The notes below the pieces were generated by a model. It had not been told where the DNA came from. It saw only the letters and a program-made list of their open reading frames with translations, and searched no databases. The translations under genes and the position numbers were made by a program. DNA of 64,000 nucleotides, taken from assembly GCF_045277565.1 (NCBI RefSeq), contig NZ_CP123586.1, positions 62,001-126,000 of the forward strand, read 5' to 3'. Source of the stretch: Aliisedimentitalea scapharcae. GTDB taxonomy: Bacteria; Pseudomonadota; Alphaproteobacteria; Rhodobacterales; Rhodobacteraceae. Position 1 is the stretch's first letter. Every line of letters starts with the position of its first letter. Below are positions 1 through 8,407 of this stretch, piece after piece.

Positions 1-2
1 GT

Positions 3-1376
3 CGCGTTGACATATGTGCTGTCGGACGTGGCACCGCGACAGAAGTTGATCTGGCTGTCGATGCGGCTCGCGCTGCGCTGCCCGGATGGCGCGCCATGGC
101 TGCCGCCGATCGGGGTAAGCTGTTGAGCGAACTCGGCCGACGGCTCGAAGAAAACGCCGAAGAAGTCGCCCGTGTTCTGGCCGCTGAATCCGGCAATGCG
201 ATCAAGACCCAATCGCGCGGCGAAGCGATGGGCGCGGCTGGTGTGTTGAAATATTATGGTGGGGTCGCTGTCGAACAAAAGGGTGAAACCCTGCCGTTGG
301 GCCCCGGCATCTTCAGCTATTCCACCCGGGAACCGCATGGGATTGTTGGCTCGATTATCCCGTGGAACTCGCCCTTGCAATTGGGAGCGGTCAAAATCTC
401 GATGGCGTTGGCCACTGGCAACTGCCTGATCCTGAAAGCCGCCGAAGACGCGCCACTTGCGATCTTGAAGCTGGTCGAATTGGCGGACGGTCTGTTCCCA
501 CCCGGTGTGTTCAATGTCGTCACTGGTTTTGGTGAAGATGCGGGTGCCGCCATCGCCAACCATCCGGGCATCAACAAGGTGTCCTTTACTGGCTCGTCCG
601 AAGTAGGCAAGCTGATCGCACATTCCGCCGCCGACCGCATTGCCAAGGTAACTCTGGAACTGGGTGGCAAATCTCCGACAATCGTTTTCCCGGATGCAAT
701 TGAAAACGGACGTCTGGAAACAACGGCGCAACAGGTTGCCAACGCGATGCGATTTGCACGTCAGGGTCAAAGCTGCACCGCCGGATCACGCCTGTTCATT
801 CACAAAGATATTTGGGACACATTGCTGCCCAAGGTGGCAGAGAAATCCGCGGCCCTCAAAGTCGGCGATGCGCTTGACCCGGATGTTGATATGGGCGCTG
901 TGGTGAATGCCGAGCGCTATGGTGAAATCCGCGCTTTTGTAGCCGAGGCTGAAGCCCAAGGTGCCGAATTCCTTATCGGAGGAACGCCGGCGGAAGATCC
1001 AGCAGGTTTTACCCCAAACCCGACCATCATCACAGGCGTCGACAACACGTGGCGCATCGCGCGCGAAGAGGTTTTTGGCCCTGTCATGGTCGCGATCCCC
1101 TTTGACTCCGAAGCCGAAGTCATCGAAATGGCCAATGATACCCATTACGGGCTGGCGGCATTCATCTTTACGCATGATGTCAGTCGCATCACCCGTCTGA
1201 CACGCAGCATCGACGCAGGTTGGATTCAGGTGAACCAAGGTGGCGGGCAAATTCCTGGCATGTCTTATGGCGGGACAAAACAGTCCGGCATGGGCAGCGA
1301 GTATTCGATCGAAGGCGCGCTCGAAGCCTATACCTATCGTAAAAGCGTAACCATCAATGTGGAAGCTGGCGAATGA
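3..1376 (+). CDS. Aldehyde dehydrogenase, 5' end outside the window
   Basis: NAD(P)-dependent aldehyde dehydrogenase that oxidises an unidentified aldehyde to the acid in the cytoplasm. The reading frame is open back to the left edge, and residues upstream of the first in-frame ATG (96) still look like ALDH (a segment ending PGWRAM), so the true start lies outside the window. Visible hallmarks are the PWN motif near 360, VSFTGSSEVGK near 580-610, ELGGKSP with the general-base Glu near 657, and GQSCTAG with the catalytic Cys near 774. The stop overlaps the start of the next gene by four bases (ATGA), so it is translationally coupled to the SelA-like gene. The substrate is unknown; neighbours suggest amino-acid-derived semialdehydes. 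A decayed relic of a related gene lies at 43916-44080. Confidence 0.93.
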   Translation, partial: RVDICAVGRGTATEVDLAVDAARAALPGWRAMAAADRGKLLSELGRRLEENAEEVARVLAAESGNAIKTQSRGEAMGAAGVLKYYGGVAVEQKGETLPLGPGIFSYSTREPHGIVGSIIPWNSPLQLGAVKISMALATGNCLILKAAEDAPLAILKLVELADGLFPPGVFNVVTGFGEDAGAAIANHPGINKVSFTGSSEVGKLIAHSAADRIAKVTLELGGKSPTIVFPDAIENGRLETTAQQVANAMRFARQGQSCTAGSRLFIHKDIWDTLLPKVAEKSAALKVGDALDPDVDMGAVVNAERYGEIRAFVAEAEAQGAEFLIGGTPAEDPAGFTPNPTIITGVDNTWRIAREEVFGPVMVAIPFDSEAEVIEMANDTHYGLAAFIFTHDVSRITRLTRSIDAGWIQVNQGGGQIPGMSYGGTKQSGMGSEYSIEGALEAYTYRKSVTINVEAGE

Positions 1377-2635
1377 GCGTTGATCGCTTTGGAAATACCA
1401 TTGACCCTAGCGTGGGCTTTGCCCGCGGCGCGGTGTTGACAGGCTCAGCAGACGAGGTGCGGCGCTTGGCCCAGGCGGGGCGCGTGGCGGCGGATTTCGT
1501 CGCGCGCGAGGGCATCGACAAGGTCGCGATCTGCACCGGGAACCTTCGGTTCTATCCGGCGACTGCTCAGGATTTGGCAGAAAACTGCGAAGAGTGGGTC
1601 GGTCCCGGTCTGTTCAGTGAAGAATTGAGGCAGGCTGCGATTGCACATTTAGGTGGGGACGGCAGTGAATCTGTTGCCGTTGTCAATCGGACCAGTGCCG
1701 GCATTGTGGCGACGGTTCTCGCTCATTCAAACGGGCGTTCGGTTGTGTCTCTGGTACCCCGTGGCGATCGCTCACATGCGTCGGTTACTCGAGGTGCGCG
1801 GTTGGCCAATGTACCTGTTCACGAAGGTTACGACCTGGAAGACATCAAGGCCCTGATTGCCGAGCATCAACCAACACTGGTTGTGATTACGCCCGTGACT
1901 TCGGAATTGGCTTTGCTGGACGACGAGCTCATCGGCGGAGCCGTGCGTTTGGCTCAGCAAGCGGGCAGCGTCGTTCTGCTGGACGAAGCCTATGGTGCGC
2001 GGTTTCGGCCAGTCCTGAAAAACGGAGCACCTTCGCTGTCTTTTGGTGCTGATCTGGTGATTACCAATGCGGATAAAGCTGGTCTGACTGGCCCACGTGC
2101 AGGTGTGCTTTGTGGCAATGCAGATGCCTTGGTTCCGGTACAAGCCAAAGCAAGTGAGCTCGGGATGGAGGCGCGCGCACCTATCGCTGTAGGGGCCATG
2201 CGAAGCCTGCAGGGTTTTACGCCCGAACTGTTGATCCAAGAGGCGCAGGACGGTCAGGATCTGGCCGCCGGTCTGGAAGCCGTCTTGGGAGCTGGCCGCG
2301 TTACGCGGTCGGCGCTTGGGCCCAAGGTCGACGAGCAGGATACGTTGGATCTCGTGTTGGCGATGGCCGGACAAAAGCAAACTGATCGTGTTCCTGCCGA
2401 AGTCACCGCCGCCATCGGTATGCTGATGCTGCGTGACAAGGGGATCGTGACTGTGAACACTCACGGCCAACCCGGTGGGCGTGTATCGATCCGATTAAAA
2501 CCGACTTCGGGCGCAGTGGCCCGTGCCGGTGGCGCGACCGCTGTGGCGACCTGTCTGGTTGCTGCCATGCAGGAGACCGCCGCGCATCTGGACGATGCGG
2601 ATTGGTTTGCCACCCTATTGTTTGGAGACGTATGA
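1373..2635 (+). CDS. SelA-like PLP-dependent enzyme (fold type I)
   Basis: A 420-residue PLP enzyme of the SelA / Orn-Lys-Arg decarboxylase-like fold-type-I superfamily. The PLP aspartate lies in LLDEAYGARF, and the Schiff-base lysine is probably the one in NADKAGLTGPRAG, which resembles the SelA/DgaE pattern. Proteins of this group include selenocysteine synthase and several aldolases or ammonia-lyases acting on amino acids and sugar acids, so the reaction cannot be assigned. It starts inside the ALDH stop codon, and its own TGA abuts the ATG of the cyclase-like gene, which indicates one tightly coupled operon. No selC tRNA, selB or selD was seen, so a role in selenocysteine biosynthesis is unlikely. 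Confidence 0.8.
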   Translation: MSVDRFGNTIDPSVGFARGAVLTGSADEVRRLAQAGRVAADFVAREGIDKVAICTGNLRFYPATAQDLAENCEEWVGPGLFSEELRQAAIAHLGGDGSESVAVVNRTSAGIVATVLAHSNGRSVVSLVPRGDRSHASVTRGARLANVPVHEGYDLEDIKALIAEHQPTLVVITPVTSELALLDDELIGGAVRLAQQAGSVVLLDEAYGARFRPVLKNGAPSLSFGADLVITNADKAGLTGPRAGVLCGNADALVPVQAKASELGMEARAPIAVGAMRSLQGFTPELLIQEAQDGQDLAAGLEAVLGAGRVTRSALGPKVDEQDTLDLVLAMAGQKQTDRVPAEVTAAIGMLMLRDKGIVTVNTHGQPGGRVSIRLKPTSGAVARAGGATAVATCLVAAMQETAAHLDDADWFATLLFGDV

Positions 2636-3649
2636 ATGACCGATCCCAATCTGATCACGCGGCTCGACAATCGGCTGGATCAACTGGTGAACATCGACAT
2701 GGGCGAACGCGGTGTCGAACACTTGTTCGAAGCCGCGCGTGCCTTGCAGGGTGGATCGCTGGTCGGCGCTGCTGCGGATGCGCTGATGGCTGTTCCCGAA
2801 GGGGGCACAGTAATTCTGACCACGGGGTCCGTCTCTCGGGCCTGGATCACGCCTGAGTTGGGGGAGAATGACGGACCGTCAGGGGCCGCAGCGATTGCAC
2901 GGGCGTTGGTTCTAGAACGTAATGCGACCTGTGTGATGCTGTGCGAAGACACCTTGCTGCCTGCGATCCAGAACGTGATGCAGGCGGCAGGACTGTTCCC
3001 TGTAACTCTGCAGCAAGCCGCAATTGCACGTGCAGACCATAGCCTCGCGACCATTGTGATGTTGCCCTATGCAACCGAGGATGACGCAGGACAGGCTCAG
3101 GCCACTGAGATGCTGGACAAGCTACAGCCGGACCTTTTGTTCTCAACCGAACGGGTGGGACGCAACGAGTCCGGCGTGTACCACTCGATGCGCGGAATTG
3201 ACTATGGAATGGGTCGCGCACGTGTGGACTTTCTGTTCGATCTCGCCCTTGAACGCGGTATCCCCGTGGTCGCTGTTGGCGATGGGGGCAACGAGATCGG
3301 TATGGGCAAAGTAGCAGACCACGTCACATCCCACGTGCCCTATGGTGATGTTTGCCAATGTGGCTGTGGCGGAGGCATCGGTGCCGTGACCGGATGCGAT
3401 GTTCTGGTCACCGCCGCCTGTTCCAATTGGGGATGTACCGCCATCGCTGCGGCCATGGCTGCGCGAACAGGCAACGCCAAATTGTTGCATACCCCCGACC
3501 GCGAGGCCTTGTTACTGGACACAATGGTCACCAATGGTCTGATCAACTCCACCCACGGGATCGTCGATGACAGCGTCGACGGTTTCCCCCGCCAAAGCCA
3601 TATCGGTGTCGCCGAACTCTGCCGCACCATCGTGAGCCGTGCGCTCTGA
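2636..3649 (+). CDS. D-glutamate cyclase-like protein (DUF4392 family)
   Basis: A 337-residue protein resembling the glutamate cyclase C-terminal domain (DUF4392), a family whose mammalian member converts D-glutamate to 5-oxo-D-proline. Recognisable stretches are GDGGNEIGMGKV, the Cys-rich CQCGCGGGIGAVTGCD and the region TAACSNWGCTAIAAAM. No signal peptide or membrane segment was seen, so it should be cytoplasmic. It starts directly after the stop of the SelA-like gene, so the two are probably translated together. The family link is by motif recognition; the substrate in this operon (D-glutamate or another acidic amino acid) is inferred. The Cys cluster may bind metal, but that is untested. 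Confidence 0.7.
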   Translation: MTDPNLITRLDNRLDQLVNIDMGERGVEHLFEAARALQGGSLVGAAADALMAVPEGGTVILTTGSVSRAWITPELGENDGPSGAAAIARALVLERNATCVMLCEDTLLPAIQNVMQAAGLFPVTLQQAAIARADHSLATIVMLPYATEDDAGQAQATEMLDKLQPDLLFSTERVGRNESGVYHSMRGIDYGMGRARVDFLFDLALERGIPVVAVGDGGNEIGMGKVADHVTSHVPYGDVCQCGCGGGIGAVTGCDVLVTAACSNWGCTAIAAAMAARTGNAKLLHTPDREALLLDTMVTNGLINSTHGIVDDSVDGFPRQSHIGVAELCRTIVSRAL

Positions 3650-3670
3650 GATTTCTGACAGGACAAACAG

Positions 3671-4933
3671 ATGATCCAAAACAATCCCGCCCTTATCGCC
3701 GCAATCCGTGATCGGTTTGCCCATGTGGACACCTGCCCCTATCAGGGCGAGCGTGTCTTCTTTGAAAACGCTGGTGGAGCGCTGACGCTGAAATCGGTGG
3801 CCGAAACCTCGGCGTTTTATGCGGCAATTCCGGATAACCCCGGGCGTATAAATCCCGCCGGTCAGGGCACCCAGAATGTTATCAACAAAGCCAAAGCGGA
3901 TTTGGCGATGTTTATGAATGCTGCGTCAGGTCAGTTCTTCGCCGGCGAAAGTGGGACCGAGCTGCTGTTCCGCATGATCCGTACTGCCTGCGTGAATGCG
4001 CCCAAAGGGGCCAAGGTCATCGGTTCGTCGATCGAACATCCCGCCACCCGCAGCGCGGCACGCCGTTGGGCGGGTATTGTTGGGCAGGAGTATGTGAACG
4101 TCCCCCATGACGACGCTACAGGTATGGTCACAGCAGATGACTATGCTGCGCTCATGACACCGGACGTGGCGGTAGCAACAATCCTGCATGCTTCGCCTGT
4201 GACAGGCATGGGTATGGATGTCGCTGCGATTTCGAAAGCCATCCGGGCAGTATCTCCTGACTGCGTGATTATCGTCGATGGAATCCAGCACGCGGCCCAC
4301 GGCCAACTGGATTTGAAGGCTTACAATGTTGATGGCTATGCGATCTCGCCTTACAAAGTTTTCTCGCGCCACGGCTATGGCATCGCCTGGATTTCCGACA
4401 GGTTCAGTGCGGCACCACATGATATGCTGATCGACGCGCCAGCGACAGGCTGGGAGTTCGGCACCCGTGATACTGGCTCTTATGCGACCGTATCGGACGT
4501 TGTCAGCTACTTCGATTGGTTGGGAAGTGAGGTTTCGGACGAAACAGATCCACGTGCCCGGATCGAGGCTGCAGGGCGCGCAATTCATGCCTATGAAACC
4601 CATCTGACAAACACGATGATCAACGGCACGGGCAACCTACCTGGTCTGCGCGACATGGATCACATCACCATCCTGGCAGGGGAAGACAACCCAGCCCGCG
4701 AAGGGTTGGTGTCTGTCGTCGTCAAAGGCAAGGAGTCACCCGATGTGGTGGAAATCCTGAACGCGCAGGGCATTCGCACCCACACCCGCAAAGCGGACCA
4801 CTATAGCGGCAATGTTCTGGAACCACTTGGCTTGCCGGACTGCATCCGAATTTCGCTGTGCCACTATAACACTGAACAGGAAGTCGCCCAACTGCTTGGC
4901 GCGCTCAAGGCTCTTGGCGAACAGCTGAGTTGA
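3671..4933 (+). CDS. Class V aminotransferase-fold PLP enzyme (cysteine desulfurase-like)
   Basis: A 420-residue fold-type-I PLP enzyme of the class V (NifS/SufS/CsdA-like) group. Visible features are the N-terminal FFENAGGALT that mimics the FLNNAG start of the family, IIVDGIQHAAHG with the PLP Asp, and AISPYKVFSRHG with the PLP Lys. The position expected for a catalytic Cys in true desulfurases does not stand out, so lyase or aminotransferase activity is as likely as desulfuration. It follows the cyclase-like gene by 21 bases with an AGGA ribosome binding site and is the last gene of the operon; a hairpin follows at 4942. The substrate is unknown. Confidence 0.8.
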   Translation: MIQNNPALIAAIRDRFAHVDTCPYQGERVFFENAGGALTLKSVAETSAFYAAIPDNPGRINPAGQGTQNVINKAKADLAMFMNAASGQFFAGESGTELLFRMIRTACVNAPKGAKVIGSSIEHPATRSAARRWAGIVGQEYVNVPHDDATGMVTADDYAALMTPDVAVATILHASPVTGMGMDVAAISKAIRAVSPDCVIIVDGIQHAAHGQLDLKAYNVDGYAISPYKVFSRHGYGIAWISDRFSAAPHDMLIDAPATGWEFGTRDTGSYATVSDVVSYFDWLGSEVSDETDPRARIEAAGRAIHAYETHLTNTMINGTGNLPGLRDMDHITILAGEDNPAREGLVSVVVKGKESPDVVEILNAQGIRTHTRKADHYSGNVLEPLGLPDCIRISLCHYNTEQEVAQLLGALKALGEQLS

Positions 4934-4941
4934 TTCAAACG

Positions 4942-4976
4942 CCAGGTAGAGGTCTGTGCAACAGGCTTCTACCTGG
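4942..4976 (+). terminator. Hairpin after the PLP-enzyme operon
   Basis: A perfect 9-bp inverted repeat (CCAGGTAGA / TCTACCTGG) lies nine bases after the class V gene stop, with further partial pairing in the loop. No T-run follows, so it may be a factor-dependent terminator or an mRNA 3'-end stabiliser. Confidence 0.5.
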
Positions 4977-5171
4977 GTGTGAGCGATGCTTGAACCGCGC
5001 TCTTGTTGTTGTCAGGGTGGGGGCTTTGCCGCATTTCCTTCAGCATCTTTTCAGGAAAGAACTCAGCTGGTGCCTACCATCCCAGGCACTTGCGGGGGAA
5101 CCAACGTCAGGCGCGTCGGTTGGTGTTCTCTGTGATCCGCAGTTGTGTGTAAGCGGCTCCGATACCGGTTC

Positions 5172-5222
5172 TCTTGCTGTGTAAACATTTGCTTTATAAT
5201 GGAAATTAAAGTTAACGTTAAC
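5172..5222 (+). promoter_or_regulatory. Orphan promoter with LacI-type palindrome
   Basis: A -10 like TATAAT (5195-5200) has a possible -35 TCTTGC (5172-5177) 17 bases upstream. Just downstream is the perfect 12-bp palindrome GTTAACGTTAAC (5211-5222), the style of site bound by LacI-family repressors. The ISNCY element begins about 40 bp further on, so no gene now follows in the sense direction. The 4977-5171 stretch before it holds no convincing gene. Confidence 0.45.
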
Positions 5223-5260
5223 GCCCGCTTGGTTATACGTCAGTGTAAACGCCATTCAGA

Positions 5261-5294
5261 AATGTCACCGGTTGTGCAAAGCAGAAGTGTCACC
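5261..5294 (+). repeat. Left terminal inverted repeat of ISNCY-type element
   Basis: Partner of 7034-7065. The shared inner block GCAAAGCAGAAGTGTCAC is identical in both ends, and the outer block AATGTCACC is identical; the spacer is 6 bases here and 5 at the right end. Confidence 0.8.
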
Positions 5295-5368
5295 ACGGGC
5301 GCTGAAGGTAGCAAAGCCTGACAGGGCGTAGACCTCAGATATCGGAGCTCTGGCAGGCTTTGCGGGGA

Positions 5369-5638
5369 TCAGTGGAAGAGCTGCCGTTTCTCTTTTTTGG
5401 TGAGGAACGCGGCCAAGCCTTCTTCATTCATGGTCTTTTCGAATTGCTGCCAGGCGAGACCATCCGCCAAGAACGGATCATCGAAGACTGTCGATGTGCC
5501 GAACTCGTTTATGACTTCCAGAATCCAGCCGGGATCGACATCGCTCCTGTAGATGTCGACAGTCAAGAAGTGCCCGTCGATCTCAACGTCGGCGCACAGA
5601 TCGGACATGATGATCTCTGGTTCTTCTTCAGCATCCAT
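5369..5638 (-). CDS. Small acidic passenger protein inside the ISNCY-type element
   Basis: An 89-residue acidic protein encoded 15 bases downstream of the transposase on the same strand and inside the terminal repeats. It begins MDAEEEPEI and has the balanced composition of a folded protein, with stretches such as GHFLTVDIYRSDVDPGW and VINEFGTSTVFDD. I do not recognise a domain. Its position suggests co-transcription with the transposase, so it is either an accessory transposition or regulatory protein or a passenger. It could also be a host gene captured by the element. No signal peptide or membrane segment is visible. Confidence 0.6.
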   Translation of the reverse strand: MDAEEEPEIIMSDLCADVEIDGHFLTVDIYRSDVDPGWILEVINEFGTSTVFDDPFLADGLAWQQFEKTMNEEGLAAFLTKKEKRQLFH

Positions 5639-5653
5639 GGGCCGAGCTTGGGG

Positions 5654-6985
5654 TCATTCCGCGGCGTGTGCAATCTTCTTCTTTGCCCGTGACCCCGAGG
5701 GCCTGCCTTGCTTCCGGCCGTTTGGCTTATAGCCCATCTTCTCTGAGTTTGTCCGCACCTTCGGCTTGGGTGGCGCGGCATCTTGCAGTTCTTTGATATG
5801 TTCCAGCACAGCCCCTAGACGTTTGTTGTCGGTGATTGCTGCGTGGGTCACGCGCTGATCCATGTCGAAGATTTTGTAGGGCAGGGACCGGCCTTTGTGG
5901 CGCACCTCAAACCTGCCATCTACAAAGGCATAGGTGTCGACGTATTTGCCGACCAGACCGCGCGTGATGTCATTCTCCTCAAGCATGATCCGTTTACGAT
6001 CATACGAGAAGGTCAGCTGCTTGCCGACGTACCTGTTCTCGCGCCAGCACAGCACGTCTGCCAGCCGATCCGGCTCGACATTGAGCGCGCGGTGCAGGTT
6101 GTCAGGCTTGGTCGGTGCTTTGGCGAACTGCGCGTTGTGGCGTTCTTTAAAGCCTTGCAGATAGGCGTTCCCAGCTTCCATGTCCGAGATACCCGCGATC
6201 CGCAGTTCCTTTACCAGCCGGTCCTGAAGTGTCCGGTTGGCACGCTCAACGCGCCCCTTGGCCTGACTGGAATTGGCGCACAAAATCTCGACGTTCAACT
6301 GATTCAAGGCACGCCCAAACTGGGTCATACCCGCGCCAGCCTTGGCGTCTTCCTTGGCCACGCGGAACACTGTGTGTTTGTCGCTGTAGAATGCAACGGG
6401 GCGTCCGTGTTCGAGCAAATAGCTTTCCAATGCTTCGAAGTAGCTGAATGTGCTCTCGGATTTGACAAACCGCAATTCCATCAAGGTACTGGTGGCGTCA
6501 TCAATGAAGACGAGCAGGGTGCAGGGGTTAGCACGATCCTCGAACCAACGGTGATCCGACCCGTCGATCTGGATCAGTTCGCCGAAACATTCTCGGCGTA
6601 GACGCGGCTGGTGAAACCGGCGGCGCTGTTTGCGCGAAAGCCAGATGCCATCTTCAACCATCCATTTGCGTAGCGTCTCTCGGGAAACCTTAAACCCGTG
6701 ATGTTGGGCCAGCATTTCTGCCGCCAGGGTTGGGCCAAAATCCGGGTAGTTCTCCTTGATGAGGCTCAGCGCATAGTCGCGTTTGGCTTTGTGGATCTGA
6801 TTGTTTGGAATTTTGCCACGCGATTTGTGCCGGATCGACGCTGCACCATCCTGACGGTATCGCTTGCGCAGCCGGAAAACCTGCCGACGTGTCAGGCCCA
6901 ACATGTTCGCTGCATTATCGACGCTCAGCCGTCCATCATCGACCTGCGCCAAAACCTCCACGCGGTTCATCTCGCGCTCGCTCAT
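5654..6985 (-). CDS. ISNCY-family DDE transposase
   Basis: Transposase of about 443 residues catalysing DNA cleavage and strand transfer of the element. An N-terminal helix-turn-helix region (LSVDNAANMLGLTRRQVFRL) is followed by an rve-type DDE core: Asp in IQIDGSDHRW, Asp in FYSDKHTVF and Glu in GRVERANRTL. The C-terminus is basic (GRPSGSRAKKK). An ATG exists at 7000, but the start at 6985 (MSEREMNR) is the usual N-terminus of the family. The frame is intact and all three catalytic acids are present, so the element may still be active. The small ORF at 5369-5638 follows at once. Confidence 0.92.
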   Translation of the reverse strand: MSEREMNRVEVLAQVDDGRLSVDNAANMLGLTRRQVFRLRKRYRQDGAASIRHKSRGKIPNNQIHKAKRDYALSLIKENYPDFGPTLAAEMLAQHHGFKVSRETLRKWMVEDGIWLSRKQRRRFHQPRLRRECFGELIQIDGSDHRWFEDRANPCTLLVFIDDATSTLMELRFVKSESTFSYFEALESYLLEHGRPVAFYSDKHTVFRVAKEDAKAGAGMTQFGRALNQLNVEILCANSSQAKGRVERANRTLQDRLVKELRIAGISDMEAGNAYLQGFKERHNAQFAKAPTKPDNLHRALNVEPDRLADVLCWRENRYVGKQLTFSYDRKRIMLEENDITRGLVGKYVDTYAFVDGRFEVRHKGRSLPYKIFDMDQRVTHAAITDNKRLGAVLEHIKELQDAAPPKPKVRTNSEKMGYKPNGRKQGRPSGSRAKKKIAHAAE

Positions 6986-7033
6986 AACCACCCATCCCAT
7001 GTCCGCTCATCCTCACATCGCTTTGCGAGGAGA

Positions 7034-7065
7034 GTGACACTTCTGCTTTGCTCATGGGTGACATT
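7034..7065 (-). repeat. Right terminal inverted repeat of ISNCY-type element
   Basis: Reverse complement of the left repeat at 5261-5294, upstream of the transposase start. Additional CGCTTTGCG copies on either side may be extra transposase binding sites. Confidence 0.78.
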
Positions 7066-7079
7066 ATCGCTTTGCGTGT

Positions 7080-8157
7080 GGACTCAAGTTAGGTTGCGAC
7101 ATTTCTCTATCCTAGTTTTCTAAGTTCTTCGGCGAATGCCTCTGTTGGTGTTCGCCACCCAAGACATTTCCTTGGTGTTCCGTTCAGGCGGTCACAAATC
7201 GCCTTCATGTCGCGATTTGAGAGCGCCGCGATCGGGGTATCGCGTGGCAAATACCTTCGAGCCCGTTTGTTCAGGTTCTCAACCGAGCCTTTTTGCCATG
7301 GGGCCTGCGGATCACAGAACCAGGCGCTCGTTCCAATTCCTGATTCCAGCTTTCGCCATCCCGAGAACTCAATTCCGCGATCAAAAGTAATAGACCGGCG
7401 CGCGATCTGGGGCAGGGGTTCCATTACGTTCATGAGTTTCGCCATGAAGTGTTTCGAACTGCGATCATTGTTGCGGAACAAGACTGCAAAGCGGGTCTTC
7501 CGTTCGACCAACGATGCGACGTTTGCTTTCCCGTGCTCTCGCCGGAAAATCATAAGATCACCTTCCCACTCCCCAAAAGTTGAACGTTCTTTTATGTACT
7601 CAGGCCTGTTGTGGATCGATCGTTCAAGTGGGAACATCATGCCGCGAGGTGTGCGAGAATAGCGCGGTTTTCGCTTCTTCCGCCGTTCTGGAAGGTAACG
7701 TGCCAACGCCTGTGATTGACCGTCTGGGCTGTAGACATAGGCGTAAATCGTCTCATGACTGACGGTCGTTGCATGACCTTCAAGCTTTAGACGCCCTGCA
7801 ATCTGTTCCGGTGACCAACCTTCTTGGAGCCGTCCTATCACAGCTTCCCGGAGTTCAGGAATTCGCACCAGTTTGCGACGTCTTGCACGGCGATCAGCCG
7901 CCGATTTCTGTGCAAGCATCCCGTAATAGCCATTGAGCTGAGGCAACTCTTCATCCTTGAAGAAATTGCGTTTGATCTCACGATAGACAGTCGCACGGTG
8001 GCGATTGATCTGGCGCGCAATCTCGGCGACTTTTACCTTCCTATGCAAAAGGTCCTCGATTTTGCGCCGTTCGGCTAGATTCAACTCGGTTCGTTTCATA
8101 AACTGTTCTCCTGACTTTCCAGTAGGATAGAGGAAAAGTCGCTTCCCAGTTTAGAAT
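7080..8157 (-). mobile_element. IS30-family insertion sequence
   Basis: About 1.08 kb with imperfect terminal inverted repeats: the left end (about 7081-7115) ends TTTCTCTATCCTA and contains TTGCGAC. The right end (about 8123-8157) carries the matching inverted TAGGATAGAGGAAAAGTCGC. One transposase fills it. It lies about 15 bp from the ISNCY right repeat, so two unrelated elements sit side by side in the same target region. The outermost bases were not resolved. Confidence 0.78.
7107..8099 (-). CDS. IS30-family transposase
   Basis: A 330-residue transposase. The N-terminal helix-turn-helix region (VKVAEIARQINRHRATVYRE) is the typical IS30 recognition domain. The catalytic core shows FGEWEGDLMI with the first Asp, ITFDRGIEFS with the second, and APWQKGSVENLNKRARRYLP with the Glu. 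Length and motifs are complete, so it is probably functional. It reads towards the ISNCY element. Confidence 0.94.
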   Translation of the reverse strand: MKRTELNLAERRKIEDLLHRKVKVAEIARQINRHRATVYREIKRNFFKDEELPQLNGYYGMLAQKSAADRRARRRKLVRIPELREAVIGRLQEGWSPEQIAGRLKLEGHATTVSHETIYAYVYSPDGQSQALARYLPERRKKRKPRYSRTPRGMMFPLERSIHNRPEYIKERSTFGEWEGDLMIFRREHGKANVASLVERKTRFAVLFRNNDRSSKHFMAKLMNVMEPLPQIARRSITFDRGIEFSGWRKLESGIGTSAWFCDPQAPWQKGSVENLNKRARRYLPRDTPIAALSNRDMKAICDRLNGTPRKCLGWRTPTEAFAEELRKLG

Positions 8158-8407
8158 GTGCCGCGGTTGCAGTCAGCAAGCCGATAATCATAGTTATGTT
8201 AATTAATGAGTATTTCCGCAGCAATTCCGGGATCCCTCTGGCATGGGCTATCTTGAAAAACCTGTTGCTTTGCGCTTTTCGAATTTTCAATTGCCTCGGT
8301 TCCTGCCGCTTTATGTGTGATACCCGAATTGTGTTTTGGTGAACGGGCCTCTAATCGGACAGCGGTCGATCACATAACTCCACTCCATCAGCATTGGAGC
8401 GAGAGAC
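8158..8407. other. Intergenic, AT-richer, between IS30 and nitroreductase
   Basis: About 250 bases with no convincing gene. The only short ORF (64 codons, minus, 8096-8290) runs into the IS30 end and has no family resemblance. The stretch presumably holds the nitroreductase promoter; its ribosome binding site GGAGCGAGAG lies just before the ATG at 8408. Confidence 0.5.

Larger units (their letters stand above)
5261..7065 (-). mobile_element. ISNCY/IS1202-type insertion sequence
   Basis: About 1.8 kb bounded by imperfect terminal inverted repeats. Both ends read AATGTCACC, a 5- or 6-base spacer, then GCAAAGCAGAAGTGTCAC, at 5261-5294 and reverse-complemented at 7034-7065. Inside are a transposase and a small second ORF on the minus strand. 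A further TCGCTTTGCG motif occurs both just inside (about 7019) and just outside (about 7067) the right repeat, so the exact right boundary is uncertain. No target-site duplication was recognised by eye. Confidence 0.8.
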
